Below, piece by piece: positions 6,986-14,705 of a stretch of 21,430 bases of DNA. The notes beneath the pieces were generated by a model. That model did not search any database, was not told the origin of the DNA, and was given only the letters and a program-made list of their open reading frames with translations. The stretch spans positions 1 through 21,430 of the forward strand of contig CALAZW010000031.1 in assembly GCA_937926545.1 (NCBI GenBank). The letters run 5' to 3'. This DNA is from an uncultured Helcococcus sp. (GTDB taxonomy: Bacteria; Bacillota; Clostridia; Tissierellales; Peptoniphilaceae). The first letter of the stretch is position 1; each line of letters opens with the position of its first letter. Both the position numbers and the translations under genes were made by a program.

Positions 6986-7996
6986 ATGGAAAATATATTA
7001 GAGATAAGAGATATAAGCACAGAGTTTGCTGTGGGAAAAGAAAAAATTAAAATTGTAAAAAATGTATCTTTTGATGTGAAAAAGGGAAAGATACTTGCTA
7101 TAGTAGGAGAATCCGGCTGTGGAAAGTCAGTTACTGTCCACAGTATAATAAATCTTCTACCTAAAAATGGTAGGATTAGCAGTGGATCTTCCAAATTTGA
7201 AACCTCTGATAAGAAGGTTTTAGACTTAACTGAATTAAAGCCTTATGGCAAGGAAATGAGGTCTTTAAGGGGAAGTGAAATAGGTATGATCTTCCAAGAC
7301 CCCATGCAGTCACTAAATCCTGTTTATACTGTAGGTAACCAAATAATGGAAAATATCCTACAACACAGGAAGGTTTCTAAAAAAGAAGCCAGAGAGATAG
7401 GTATAGAAATGTTGGCTAAACTGGGAATACCAGAGCCAGCTAAAAGATTTGATGACTATCCCCACCAATTTTCAGGCGGGATGAAGCAAAGGGTAATGAT
7501 AGCCATAGCCATGGTTAACAATCCTAACTTACTGATAGCCGATGAGCCTACAACTGCCTTAGACGTTACCATCCAAGCTCAAATTATGGATCTGATGAAG
7601 GACATGAGAGACAGGGATGGAAAATCTGTTATCCTTATAACCCACAATATGGGTTTGGTGGCAGAAGTGGCAGACCAAGTGGCTGTAATGTACATGGGTA
7701 GGGTTATAGAATATGGAGATGTTAAGGAAGTATTTGAAAGTCCTAGCCATCCTTATACCAAGGCCCTATTGAAATCAGTACCAGTGCCAGGCATGGCAAA
7801 AAATCAAAAACTAGCCACCATACCAGGTGAAACACCAGACCCTAAAGACTATGTTATGGGTTGTGAATTTGCCAACAGGTGTGAATTTGCCAGTCCAGAG
7901 TGTTTAGCTAGGGACATACCCCTATATGATATTAAGAGTAGCCATGTGGCCAGATGTTTACTACTAGAAGATAAGAAGGAGAGGGAAAATGGATAA
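6986..7996 (+). CDS. ABC transporter ATP-binding protein, DppD/OppD type
   Basis: This 336-residue ATPase powers the importer. Walker A GESGCGKS is at 41-48, the signature SGGMKQR near 163-169, and Walker B LLIADEPT near 181-188. The C-terminal oligopeptide-transporter extension carries four Cys at 293, 299, 306 and 324 (CX5CX6CX17C), the pattern linked to a [4Fe-4S] cluster in some Dpp/Opp ATPases. The ATG at 6986 is preferred: AGGAGA at 6976-6981 is correctly spaced for it but overlaps the alternative in-frame ATG at 6980. The 3' end overlaps the next ATPase gene by 8 bases, indicating coupled translation. Confidence 0.93.
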   Translation: MENILEIRDISTEFAVGKEKIKIVKNVSFDVKKGKILAIVGESGCGKSVTVHSIINLLPKNGRISSGSSKFETSDKKVLDLTELKPYGKEMRSLRGSEIGMIFQDPMQSLNPVYTVGNQIMENILQHRKVSKKEAREIGIEMLAKLGIPEPAKRFDDYPHQFSGGMKQRVMIAIAMVNNPNLLIADEPTTALDVTIQAQIMDLMKDMRDRDGKSVILITHNMGLVAEVADQVAVMYMGRVIEYGDVKEVFESPSHPYTKALLKSVPVPGMAKNQKLATIPGETPDPKDYVMGCEFANRCEFASPECLARDIPLYDIKSSHVARCLLLEDKKERENG

Positions 7997-8981
7997 GAAA
8001 GAAGATATAATATTTGAAGTCAATAATTTACAAACCTATTTCCCTATATATGAAGGCTTTATAAAGAAGAAAAAAGTAGCTGATGTAAAGGCTGTAGACA
8101 ATGTTTCCTTTGTTATTAAAAGGGGAGAAACCCTAGGTATTGTAGGAGAATCCGGCTGTGGTAAAACCACCCTGGGCAAGAGTATTATGATGCTACAAAA
8201 GCCTACAGGTGGAGAAGTAAAGTTTAATATGAACGGAGAGATGAAGGACATAACCAAGTTTGATAAGGATGAACTTTTCCAATTTAGAAAACAGGTACAA
8301 ATGGTCTTTCAAGATCCCTATAGTTCCTTGAATCCTATGAAGAAGGTCTATGATGCCTTTGAAGAGCCTTTAAAGGCCCATGGTTATGGAAGTAAGGAAG
8401 AAAGAGAAGAAATAATGGTTGATAGATTAAAGACAGTAAACCTTCAACCAGAATATATATATAGATATCCCCATGAGTTCTCAGGCGGACAAAGACAAAG
8501 ATTATGTATAGCCAGAGCCTTATCAGTGGGACCAGAGGTAGTGGTTTTAGATGAGCCAGTATCAGCCCTAGATGTGTCTATCCAGGCACAGGTATTAAAT
8601 TTAATGCAAGAGATTCAAAAACAGCTAAATCTTACCTATATTTTTATAGCCCATGATTTATCTGTAGTTGAATACATAAGTGATAGAATAATAGTGATGT
8701 ATTTGGGAAATATCGTGGAGATTTCACCAAGTGAGGAACTTTATAAGAATCCTCTACATCCTTATACTGAGGCTCTTCTTTCTGCCATCCCTATACCAGT
8801 GGTTGGGGCCAGCAAGGATAGGATAGTTTTAGAAGGAGATGTACCATCACCTATAAACAAACCTAGCGGTTGTCCTTTCCATACCAGATGTAAGAAGGCT
8901 ATGGATATATGTAAAAAAGTAACTCCACAAATAAAAGATATGGGAAATGATCATATGGTTTCATGTCATCTATATGATTAG
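7989..8981 (+). CDS. ABC transporter ATP-binding protein, DppF/OppF type
   Basis: This 330-residue partner ATPase has Walker A GESGCGKT at 53-60, signature SGGQRQR, Walker B VVVLDEPVSALD and H-loop FIAHDLS. Its C-terminal tail has Cys at 295, 301, 308 and 326, the same CX5CX6CX17C spacing as the partner. The gene begins inside the preceding ATPase gene (ATG at 7989, stop of the other at 7994-7996) with GAGGGA upstream. The two proteins should form the heterodimeric motor of the five-component importer. nanA follows after 12 bases. Confidence 0.94.
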   Translation: MDKKEDIIFEVNNLQTYFPIYEGFIKKKKVADVKAVDNVSFVIKRGETLGIVGESGCGKTTLGKSIMMLQKPTGGEVKFNMNGEMKDITKFDKDELFQFRKQVQMVFQDPYSSLNPMKKVYDAFEEPLKAHGYGSKEEREEIMVDRLKTVNLQPEYIYRYPHEFSGGQRQRLCIARALSVGPEVVVLDEPVSALDVSIQAQVLNLMQEIQKQLNLTYIFIAHDLSVVEYISDRIIVMYLGNIVEISPSEELYKNPLHPYTEALLSAIPIPVVGASKDRIVLEGDVPSPINKPSGCPFHTRCKKAMDICKKVTPQIKDMGNDHMVSCHLYD

Positions 8982-8993
8982 ATAGGAGGAAAC

Positions 8994-9926
8994 ATGGCAA
9001 ACTTTGATATAAATGATATTAAGGGTGTGATTCCTGCAATGGTAACACCTTTTGATAAGGATGAAAATTTAGACGAAAACAAAACTAGACAATTGATTGA
9101 CTTTCTTATAGAAAAGAAGGTTAATGGATTATATATTGGTGGAAGTACAGGGGAAGGCTTTTTGATGTCTTTAGAAGAAAGAAAAAGACTTACAGAAATA
9201 GTTTGTGAGCAGGTTGCAGGAAGAATTCCTGTAATAGTTCACGTTGGCGCAATAGCCACAAAATTAAGCGTTGAATTAGCACAACATGCATATGAAGCCG
9301 GTGCAGATGCTATATCCAGCGTACCTCCGTTTTATTGGACATTTGATAATGATAGTATCTATCAGTACTATAAAGATATTTCAGAGTCAACCCCTTTACC
9401 TATGATTGTATACAATGTTCCTTTAGCTGGTCTAATGGGCATTGATATGATCTATAGATTGGCAGAAATTGAAAATGTTAAGGGAATTAAATATACAGCC
9501 ATATCCCATTTTGAAATTCAAATGATTAAGGATAGGTTGGGAGAAGATTTTAAGGTTTATTCTGGCTCAGATGAAATGGCCATATCAGGTCTTTTACATC
9601 ATGCAGATGGACTTATAGGATCCTTTTATTCCATGTTGCCAGATGTATTTATAAACATTTATCAAGCTATGGAAAATGAAGAAATAAAAGAAGCAAAAAG
9701 ATATCAAGAACTAGCTGTTGATATTATTATGGCCTCCCTACAATATGATTATTACTCAACTATTAAGCTGGGCTTAAAGTGGATGGGTATGGATATGGGA
9801 GAAGTTAGAAGGCCATTTAAGCCTTTAAATGAAGAACAAATATCAAACTACAAGGCTGTATTATTAAAAATAAAAGAAAAACATAATGTCAAGGACTGCA
9901 TGCTATTAAATGCAATCGAAGAGTAA
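8994..9926 (+). CDS. nanA: N-acetylneuraminate lyase
   Basis: This 310-residue DHDPS/NAL-family aldolase is predicted to cleave N-acetylneuraminate into ManNAc and pyruvate. GSTGE at 50-54 binds the pyruvate carboxylate. Tyr140 in IVYNVPLAG and Lys166 in KGIKYTA are the expected catalytic Tyr and Schiff-base Lys. The YNVPLAG and GSDE segments and the operon context with nanE favour NAL over dihydrodipicolinate synthase. The start has AGGAGGA four bases upstream. It is the last gene of the transporter operon and is closed by a strong hairpin. It lies some 7 kb from nanK, so the pathway enzymes bracket the importer. Confidence 0.93.
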   Translation: MANFDINDIKGVIPAMVTPFDKDENLDENKTRQLIDFLIEKKVNGLYIGGSTGEGFLMSLEERKRLTEIVCEQVAGRIPVIVHVGAIATKLSVELAQHAYEAGADAISSVPPFYWTFDNDSIYQYYKDISESTPLPMIVYNVPLAGLMGIDMIYRLAEIENVKGIKYTAISHFEIQMIKDRLGEDFKVYSGSDEMAISGLLHHADGLIGSFYSMLPDVFINIYQAMENEEIKEAKRYQELAVDIIMASLQYDYYSTIKLGLKWMGMDMGEVRRPFKPLNEEQISNYKAVLLKIKEKHNVKDCMLLNAIEE

Positions 9927-9950
9927 AACTGAGTTTAAACTCAGTTTTTT
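9925..9950 (+). terminator. Rho-independent terminator of the nan operon
   Basis: AAAACTGAG pairs perfectly with CTCAGTTTT around a TTTAAA loop, followed by a six-T run. The stem begins inside the nanA stop codon. Confidence 0.92.
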
Positions 9951-9960
9951 CTTTGCAAAG

Positions 9961-9989
9961 AAGAAAACGATTGCAAAAGATGGTATAAT
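9961..9989 (+). promoter_or_regulatory. Second cre-like site fused to an extended -10 promoter, downstream of nanA
   Basis: AAGAAAACGATTGCAAA at 9961-9977 matches the cre consensus with one mismatch, and it deviates at the same position as the site before nanE. Just downstream is TGGTATAAT (9981-9989), a perfect -10 with an extended TGn element; no -35 is recognisable. No gene follows within 200 bases, so this may be a distal promoter for the EF-G-like gene or drive a short RNA. Confidence 0.45.
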
Positions 9990-10073
9990 ATAACTATGAA
10001 AATAATATTAATTAGTTAAAATTAAAACTAATAAAGAAGTAGAATATTACACCATTTAAATAAATCTTTAAAT

Positions 10074-10102
10074 TTGAGACTTATATTAAAATAAGATATA
10101 AT
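10074..10102 (+). promoter_or_regulatory. Predicted promoter of the EF-G-like gene
   Basis: TTGAGA at 10074-10079 (5/6 to the -35 consensus) and TATAAT at 10097-10102 (6/6) are separated by exactly 17 bases. A start near 10109 leaves a leader of about 85 bases. The 267-base gap between nanA and the EF-G-like gene contains no coding frame I can support. Confidence 0.6.
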
Positions 10103-10126
10103 TAATAATATAACATAAAAAAAGAT

Positions 10127-10172
10127 ATTAATTGTAATAAACTATTCAAGGGAAATTGTTTTCACAATTAAT
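10127..10172 (+). repeat. Inverted repeats in the leader of the EF-G-like gene
   Basis: ATTAATTGT (10127-10135) is the exact complement of ACAATTAAT (10164-10172). A shorter hairpin AATTGT-TTTC-ACAATT (10154-10169) uses the same 3' arm, so the two structures are mutually exclusive. They lie in the predicted 5' untranslated region, just before the ribosome site. Low base complexity makes chance pairing possible. Confidence 0.4.
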
Positions 10173-10193
10173 CTACTATAAGGGGGACAGAAA

Positions 10194-12257
10194 ATGAAAA
10201 AATTTGAAACAGACAGAATAAGGAATCTTGCACTTGTAGGCCATAGTGGAAGTGGTAAAACTTCCGCAACAGAAGCTATGCTTTTCAAATCAGGTGCAAT
10301 TAAAAGATTGGGCAAGGTTGAAGACGGAAATACTGTTTCAGACTTTGACAAGGAAGAGATAAAAAGAGGCGTTTCAGTTGGCATGAGCGTTGCTCCTTTA
10401 GAATGGGAAAATACTAAGGTGAACCTGATAGACTCTCCAGGTTACTTTGACTTTGAAGGCGAAGTAAAGGGAGCTTTAAGGGCAGCAGAAGCGGCTTTAT
10501 TAGTTATAGATGCATCATCCGGTATAGAAGTTGGAACCGAAAAATATTGGGATTATTGCGAAAAAATAGACCTACCTAGAATAGTATTCGTTAACAAGAT
10601 GGACAAGGATAATGTTAACTTTAATAAAATAGTATCAGATTTACATACAAACTTGGGTAAGAAAGTTATTCCTCTAACCTTGACCTTGGGTGAAGGAAAT
10701 GATTTTAAGGGAATAATTGACGTTATAGATAAGAAGGCCTATGAATACGATGGCTTTGAAAAAAGAGAAGTGGAAATACCAGAAATAAGACAGTTGGAAG
10801 TAGACGAGGTTTACAACCAAATAGTTGAATTGGTAGCCATGTCAGATGACTCACTTATGGAAAAATACTTCAATGGAGAAAGCTTTACAGATGAAGAAAT
10901 CATGAGTGGTATTACAACTGGTATGTTGGAGGGAACAGCAGTACCTTTAATAGCAGGTTGTGCCCACTGTGGTATAGGTATAGATCTATTATTAGATGTA
11001 ATAGTAAAGTATATGCCAGCTCCAAATGATGAAAGAGCCAATATTGGTTTTAGACCAGAAGGGGAAGAAAGTAGAAAGGTAGATGTAAATGAACCTTTCT
11101 CAGCAGTTATATTTAAAACTATAGTAGACCCATTTGTAGGAAAGATATCCCTATTTAAGGTGGTGTCAGGTAAGATAGGTAAAAATGAAGTTGTTTATAA
11201 CTCATCTAAGGATATAAGTGAAAAGGCAGGAGGCCTATTCATCCAAAGAGGTAAGGAACAAGTTGATGTTGACCAAGTAATAGCAGGAGACATTGGTGCT
11301 TTTTCTAAACTGGAAGAAACACAAACGGGAGATACCATCTGTGATCCTAAGGAAAAGATTGTCTATAAGAGAATCAAGTATAGCCAACCAGCCCTTACTA
11401 TAGCCATTGAACCAAAGACTAAAAATGATGAGGACAAGATAGGACAATCCCTACAAAAACTTCAAGAGGAAGATCCAACCATAAGAACTGATAGAAATCA
11501 AGAAACTAAACAGTTGACCCTGTCAGGTTTGGGAAATGTTCAACTACAAACAATCTTAAGTAAATTAGAAAATAATTATGGGGTTAAAACCAATATAATC
11601 CCATTGAAAATAGCCTTTAGAGAAACAATCAAGGGCAAGTCAGACGTACAGGGAAGACACAAGAAACAATCTGGTGGTGCAGGCCAATATGGTGATGTAT
11701 TTATTAGATTTGAACCAAGTGAAGAAGACTTTATCTTTGAAGAAGAAGTATTTGGTGGGGCAGTTCCTAAAAACTATTTCCCAGCAGTAGAAAAGGGCTT
11801 GGCTGAATGTATGGAAAAGGGAGTACTAGCAGGTTATCCAGTTGTGGGTATCAAGGCTACCCTATATGATGGTTCCTACCATCCAGTAGACTCCAATGAA
11901 ATGGCCTTTAAATTGGCTGCAGCCCTAGCTTTTAAAAAGGGAATAGAACAGGCTAAACCAATCCTTCTTGAACCAGTAATGTCAGTTGAAGTTAATATAC
12001 CAGAAGAGTATATGGGTGATGTTATGGGGGATATGAACAAGAGAAGGGGAAGAATTTTAGGTATGGAACCTCAAGAAGATGGCAGCCAAAGAATTATAGC
12101 TGAAGCTCCTCATTCTGAGTTATTCGAATATGCCATAGACCTAAGATCCATGACCCAAGGCAGGGGATCCTTTAGTATGGAATTTATCAAGTATGAAGAA
12201 GTTCCTATGGATACAGCAAAAAAAATTATTGAAGACGCAGAAAAAAACCATAAATAA
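10194..12257 (+). CDS. EF-G-like translation-factor GTPase (FusA2 / EF-G II type paralogue)
   Basis: This 687-residue protein has the EF-G domain order: a GTPase domain (about 1-280), domain II, domain III, domain IV with GGAGQYGDVFIRFEP, and a C-terminal domain V. It is not canonical EF-G. The G1 motif is GHSGSGKT (16-23) instead of AHIDAGKT, switch I reads RGVSV (59-63... region after EEIK) instead of RGITI, and G3 is DSPGY (80-84), so the catalytic His of DTPGH is Tyr84. G4 NKMD (134-137) is intact. These traits fit the EF-G-like/EF-G2 group, whose role is not settled and may concern ribosome-linked functions other than routine translocation. It has AGGGGGA before the ATG and appears monocistronic, with its own promoter and terminator. 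It is not near rpsL/rpsG/tufA, which supports paralogue status. Confidence 0.88.
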   Translation: MKKFETDRIRNLALVGHSGSGKTSATEAMLFKSGAIKRLGKVEDGNTVSDFDKEEIKRGVSVGMSVAPLEWENTKVNLIDSPGYFDFEGEVKGALRAAEAALLVIDASSGIEVGTEKYWDYCEKIDLPRIVFVNKMDKDNVNFNKIVSDLHTNLGKKVIPLTLTLGEGNDFKGIIDVIDKKAYEYDGFEKREVEIPEIRQLEVDEVYNQIVELVAMSDDSLMEKYFNGESFTDEEIMSGITTGMLEGTAVPLIAGCAHCGIGIDLLLDVIVKYMPAPNDERANIGFRPEGEESRKVDVNEPFSAVIFKTIVDPFVGKISLFKVVSGKIGKNEVVYNSSKDISEKAGGLFIQRGKEQVDVDQVIAGDIGAFSKLEETQTGDTICDPKEKIVYKRIKYSQPALTIAIEPKTKNDEDKIGQSLQKLQEEDPTIRTDRNQETKQLTLSGLGNVQLQTILSKLENNYGVKTNIIPLKIAFRETIKGKSDVQGRHKKQSGGAGQYGDVFIRFEPSEEDFIFEEEVFGGAVPKNYFPAVEKGLAECMEKGVLAGYPVVGIKATLYDGSYHPVDSNEMAFKLAAALAFKKGIEQAKPILLEPVMSVEVNIPEEYMGDVMGDMNKRRGRILGMEPQEDGSQRIIAEAPHSELFEYAIDLRSMTQGRGSFSMEFIKYEEVPMDTAKKIIEDAEKNHK

Positions 12258-12278
12258 AAAAGTTAAATTATTAGGAAG

Positions 12279-12304
12279 AAAGGGTATCTTTGATATCCTT
12301 TTTT
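12279..12304 (+). terminator. Rho-independent terminator after the EF-G-like gene
   Basis: AAAGGGTATC pairs with GATATCCTTT (one G-U) around a TTT loop and runs into six T residues. It lies 22 bases after the stop codon. A TTG-initiated extension of the next reading frame starts inside this hairpin, which argues against that start. Confidence 0.85.
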
Positions 12305-12328
12305 CTTATTAAAGCCATGGAGGACAAG

Positions 12329-14590
12329 ATGGAAAAAACATTTGGACCAGCGGGAAGAAAAGTGAAGGGAGCCTTGTTTTTTAGTCTGGGACTACTTTTA
12401 ATCCTGGTGGGATGCGGGGCAAAAGAACCGGTAAATCCTAGCGAGACCGAAGACTATCAGAAGTTGGACCAGGCCTTTAAGAAAAAAGACTATAAATATT
12501 TGGAAAAGAAGATTTTAGCAGAAGATGATGCTAGCTTTGACCAGAAAACCCTGGAGAAGATTGTGGCCTATAAGAGCTTGGAAGACTATAGTTTGGCAGA
12601 TAAAAAAGAACAGATATATTTGGATAATATAGGCTTGGGAGATGAAGCTAATTATATAGTTAGGGTAAGGCCGGTGGACTTAAACATAAAAACAGATTTG
12701 GACGATGGTTTAATAAGTATAGATGGGAAAGAAGTGGGAAGATTGGACGAGAAGGGAAGTCTTAGTCTGGAAGATATCCCTTATGGTATCCATAGGTTGG
12801 AGCTTATTTATGAGACGCTTTTTGGTAGTTTGGAGCAAGAAATAATTTTAGATTTGGATGATTTTTCCAAACCCAACTGGGAAGAAGAGCTTGATTTGGA
12901 TTTAAACTATGTGACCTTACAAGCAGATGATGCCAAGGCTGTACTTTACATAGACGGCAATAAAAGTGACCTGACTTTTGCAGATGGACCTATAGAACTT
13001 GGACCCTATCCTAAGGATAGCCAGGTGGAGGTGGCTGCTGTAGTTGATGGTAGACTGGACCAGGCCCTGGCAAGAAGTATCAAGGACTTGAAGGACCAAG
13101 ATTTATTATTGACCAATGAGGGACTTAGCCTGGGAATGGACAAGCCTTTTCTAGTAAATATAAATGAAGGAGAAGAACTTTGCCTGGTTAAGGGAGACAA
13201 GCTTTTAAGAGACCAGACCATGGATGGCTATCTAGCCCAATGGAATGAGAGTGGGGAAGGCACAGTGGTAGCGAGAACCCAAAAGAATTTGGCCTACCAT
13301 CTTTCTTCTGATCAAATAGACTTTATAGATGAAGAGGTTTCCAATATAAAGATAAGTGATGATGGATCTAGAGTGGCCTATCTTAAGGGGGAAAAGCTTT
13401 ATAGCTATAGGTTAGAGGACAAGAAAGCCCAGCTTTATAGTTTGGAAAACACCCTTGTTGGAGACTTTAACCTGTCTCCCAATGGAGAACATTTAGCCTA
13501 CCAGGACCTGGACTCTGGAGACTTGATTATTGACAATAAGACCAGGTGGCCAGAAGAGGAAAGGCTAGAAGTTTTGGCCTTGGATGATGATTTGGAAAAC
13601 ATATATGTGGCAGTTGAAAGGGCTAAGGAGCAGGATAGTCATTGGTACCACTGGCCTAGCCATCAAATAAGTAGATTTGATGAAAAGGGGAAGAAGGAGG
13701 ATTTGGGAACCAGCTTTTCCTTTATTATTTTTAGTCCTGATAGAAAGACCATCCTTTTTGACTATGATAATCAGGCTGGTAAGGGGATTTTAAGCTATGA
13801 CCAGCTTAAGGGACTCAATAAGCATTCAATTGAAAATAAAAAGGGACTTTTTATTTATCCCCAAAAGGAAAATTTAAGGTCCCAGGTGTCTGCTAATCCA
13901 TGGGAAGATTTTTCCAACCTTACCTATTATATAGGCTTAAATGAAGACTTAAGTGGAATTTATTTTCAAATAGATGAAACAAAAGATGAGGGATCAAGGA
14001 TTAGTTTTTACAGGTATGACCAGGGGAATCTGGAGTTTTTAGTGGACTTTGACCACTACTATACCAGGTATAAGACCCTTAACTATATGGTGGATGAAAA
14101 GAATAATTACTTTTACTATGCCAATGGGTCAGAAGCTATAAGGTTTAATATGGAGTCCAAGACCAAGGAACTTTTGGAAGCAGGAGCCCAAAAATTGGTG
14201 GCTGTTGATGATTTTTACTACTATTTGGACAAGGACAACAGTCTTTACCAGGTTGATGGCTCTGGCAAGAAAACCTTGATCAAGGAAAAAATAGTTAATT
14301 TTGTGGTAAATAGCAAGCATATAGTGGGGATAATGACCTTTGATTCAGTTGCAGGAAGTGATGCAGGCTATTTTTACTATGATGGTAGGCTGGAGAAAGT
14401 CTCTTCTAAGAAGGGGAATGTAATCTTGAGGGATGACAATGTTCTCTACCATCAATATGGTTCCATGCCCTATGAAGAAGGACCAGATTCAGTGGTCTAT
14501 GCTATGAAGGAAAAGGGGAGGATGGTTCAGTTGGACCAGGCATCCTTTATGCTTTATGGAATATTTATGGAAATACCAATAGAATATTAA
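12329..14590 (+). CDS. Large lipoprotein with TcaA-like beta domains and a beta-propeller-like C-terminal half
   Basis: This 753-residue exported lipoprotein has a basic n-region, a hydrophobic core and lipobox LVGC with Cys29. A short helical segment (about 35-100) is followed by two beta-rich modules (about 110-260) containing short VYVDG-like turns (ISIDGKEVG, VLYIDGNK). These resemble the repeated extracellular domains of TcaA/YvbJ proteins; this resemblance is by eye. From about residue 330 the protein shows WD/TolB-like repeats with S-DGS-VAYL, SPNGEHLAY and SPDRKTILF motifs, suggesting a propeller. No catalytic motif was seen and the function is unknown; a cell-surface sensor or scaffold is plausible. 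The ATG at 12329 is chosen because GGAGG lies at 12319-12323; the upstream in-frame ATG at 12317 lacks a site. It appears monocistronic. Confidence 0.75.
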   Translation: MEKTFGPAGRKVKGALFFSLGLLLILVGCGAKEPVNPSETEDYQKLDQAFKKKDYKYLEKKILAEDDASFDQKTLEKIVAYKSLEDYSLADKKEQIYLDNIGLGDEANYIVRVRPVDLNIKTDLDDGLISIDGKEVGRLDEKGSLSLEDIPYGIHRLELIYETLFGSLEQEIILDLDDFSKPNWEEELDLDLNYVTLQADDAKAVLYIDGNKSDLTFADGPIELGPYPKDSQVEVAAVVDGRLDQALARSIKDLKDQDLLLTNEGLSLGMDKPFLVNINEGEELCLVKGDKLLRDQTMDGYLAQWNESGEGTVVARTQKNLAYHLSSDQIDFIDEEVSNIKISDDGSRVAYLKGEKLYSYRLEDKKAQLYSLENTLVGDFNLSPNGEHLAYQDLDSGDLIIDNKTRWPEEERLEVLALDDDLENIYVAVERAKEQDSHWYHWPSHQISRFDEKGKKEDLGTSFSFIIFSPDRKTILFDYDNQAGKGILSYDQLKGLNKHSIENKKGLFIYPQKENLRSQVSANPWEDFSNLTYYIGLNEDLSGIYFQIDETKDEGSRISFYRYDQGNLEFLVDFDHYYTRYKTLNYMVDEKNNYFYYANGSEAIRFNMESKTKELLEAGAQKLVAVDDFYYYLDKDNSLYQVDGSGKKTLIKEKIVNFVVNSKHIVGIMTFDSVAGSDAGYFYYDGRLEKVSSKKGNVILRDDNVLYHQYGSMPYEEGPDSVVYAMKEKGRMVQLDQASFMLYGIFMEIPIEY

Positions 14591-14594
14591 AGTT

Positions 14595-14627
14595 AAAAGT
14601 AAAGAATTTGTATTCTTTACTTTTTTT
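14595..14627 (+). terminator. Rho-independent terminator after the lipoprotein gene
   Basis: AAAGTAAAGAAT pairs with ATTCTTTACTTT across a TTGT loop, followed by a T-run to 14627. The 11-13 bp stem is AT-rich but perfect. Confidence 0.88.
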
Positions 14628-14634
14628 ATGGGTA

Positions 14635-14664
14635 TTGATAAAATATAGTTAGGGAAGATATTTT
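14635..14664 (+). promoter_or_regulatory. Predicted promoter of the ctsR operon
   Basis: TTGATA at 14635-14640 (5/6) and a weaker -10, TATTTT at 14659-14664 (4/6, 18-base spacer), would start transcription near 14671, directly before the CtsR operator. The -10 is the uncertain part; GATATT two bases upstream is an alternative. Confidence 0.55.
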
Positions 14665-14676
14665 TTTAAGATTAAA

Positions 14677-14693
14677 AGTCAAAGTTAGTCAAA
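14677..14693 (+). promoter_or_regulatory. CtsR operator
   Basis: AGTCAAAGTTAGTCAAA is the tandem heptad repeat recognised by CtsR (consensus RGTCAAANANRGTCAAA), with one spacer deviation. It sits just after the predicted transcription start and runs into the ctsR ribosome site (AAAGGAAG). CtsR therefore very probably represses its own operon, with release on heat or protein stress. Confidence 0.93.
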
Positions 14694-14705
14694 GGAAGTG
14701 TTAAG

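Noticed and set aside
8994..9926. Annotation of nanA as dihydrodipicolinate synthase
   Set aside because: The two families share the fold, but the YNVPLAG segment and the operon with nanE and nanK favour the lyase.
9990..10020. Seven-codon frame (MKIILIS) after the extended -10 as a leader peptide
   Set aside because: It has no ribosome site and no regulatory codon run, and is expected by chance in such AT-rich DNA.
10194..12257. Annotation as canonical elongation factor G
   Set aside because: G1, switch I and the DTPGH motif all differ from canonical EF-G, and the gene is not with rpsL/rpsG/tuf.
12290..12328. TTG or first ATG start of the large lipoprotein
   Set aside because: The TTG lies inside the terminator of the previous gene and the ATG at 12317 overlaps the GGAGG that serves the ATG at 12329.
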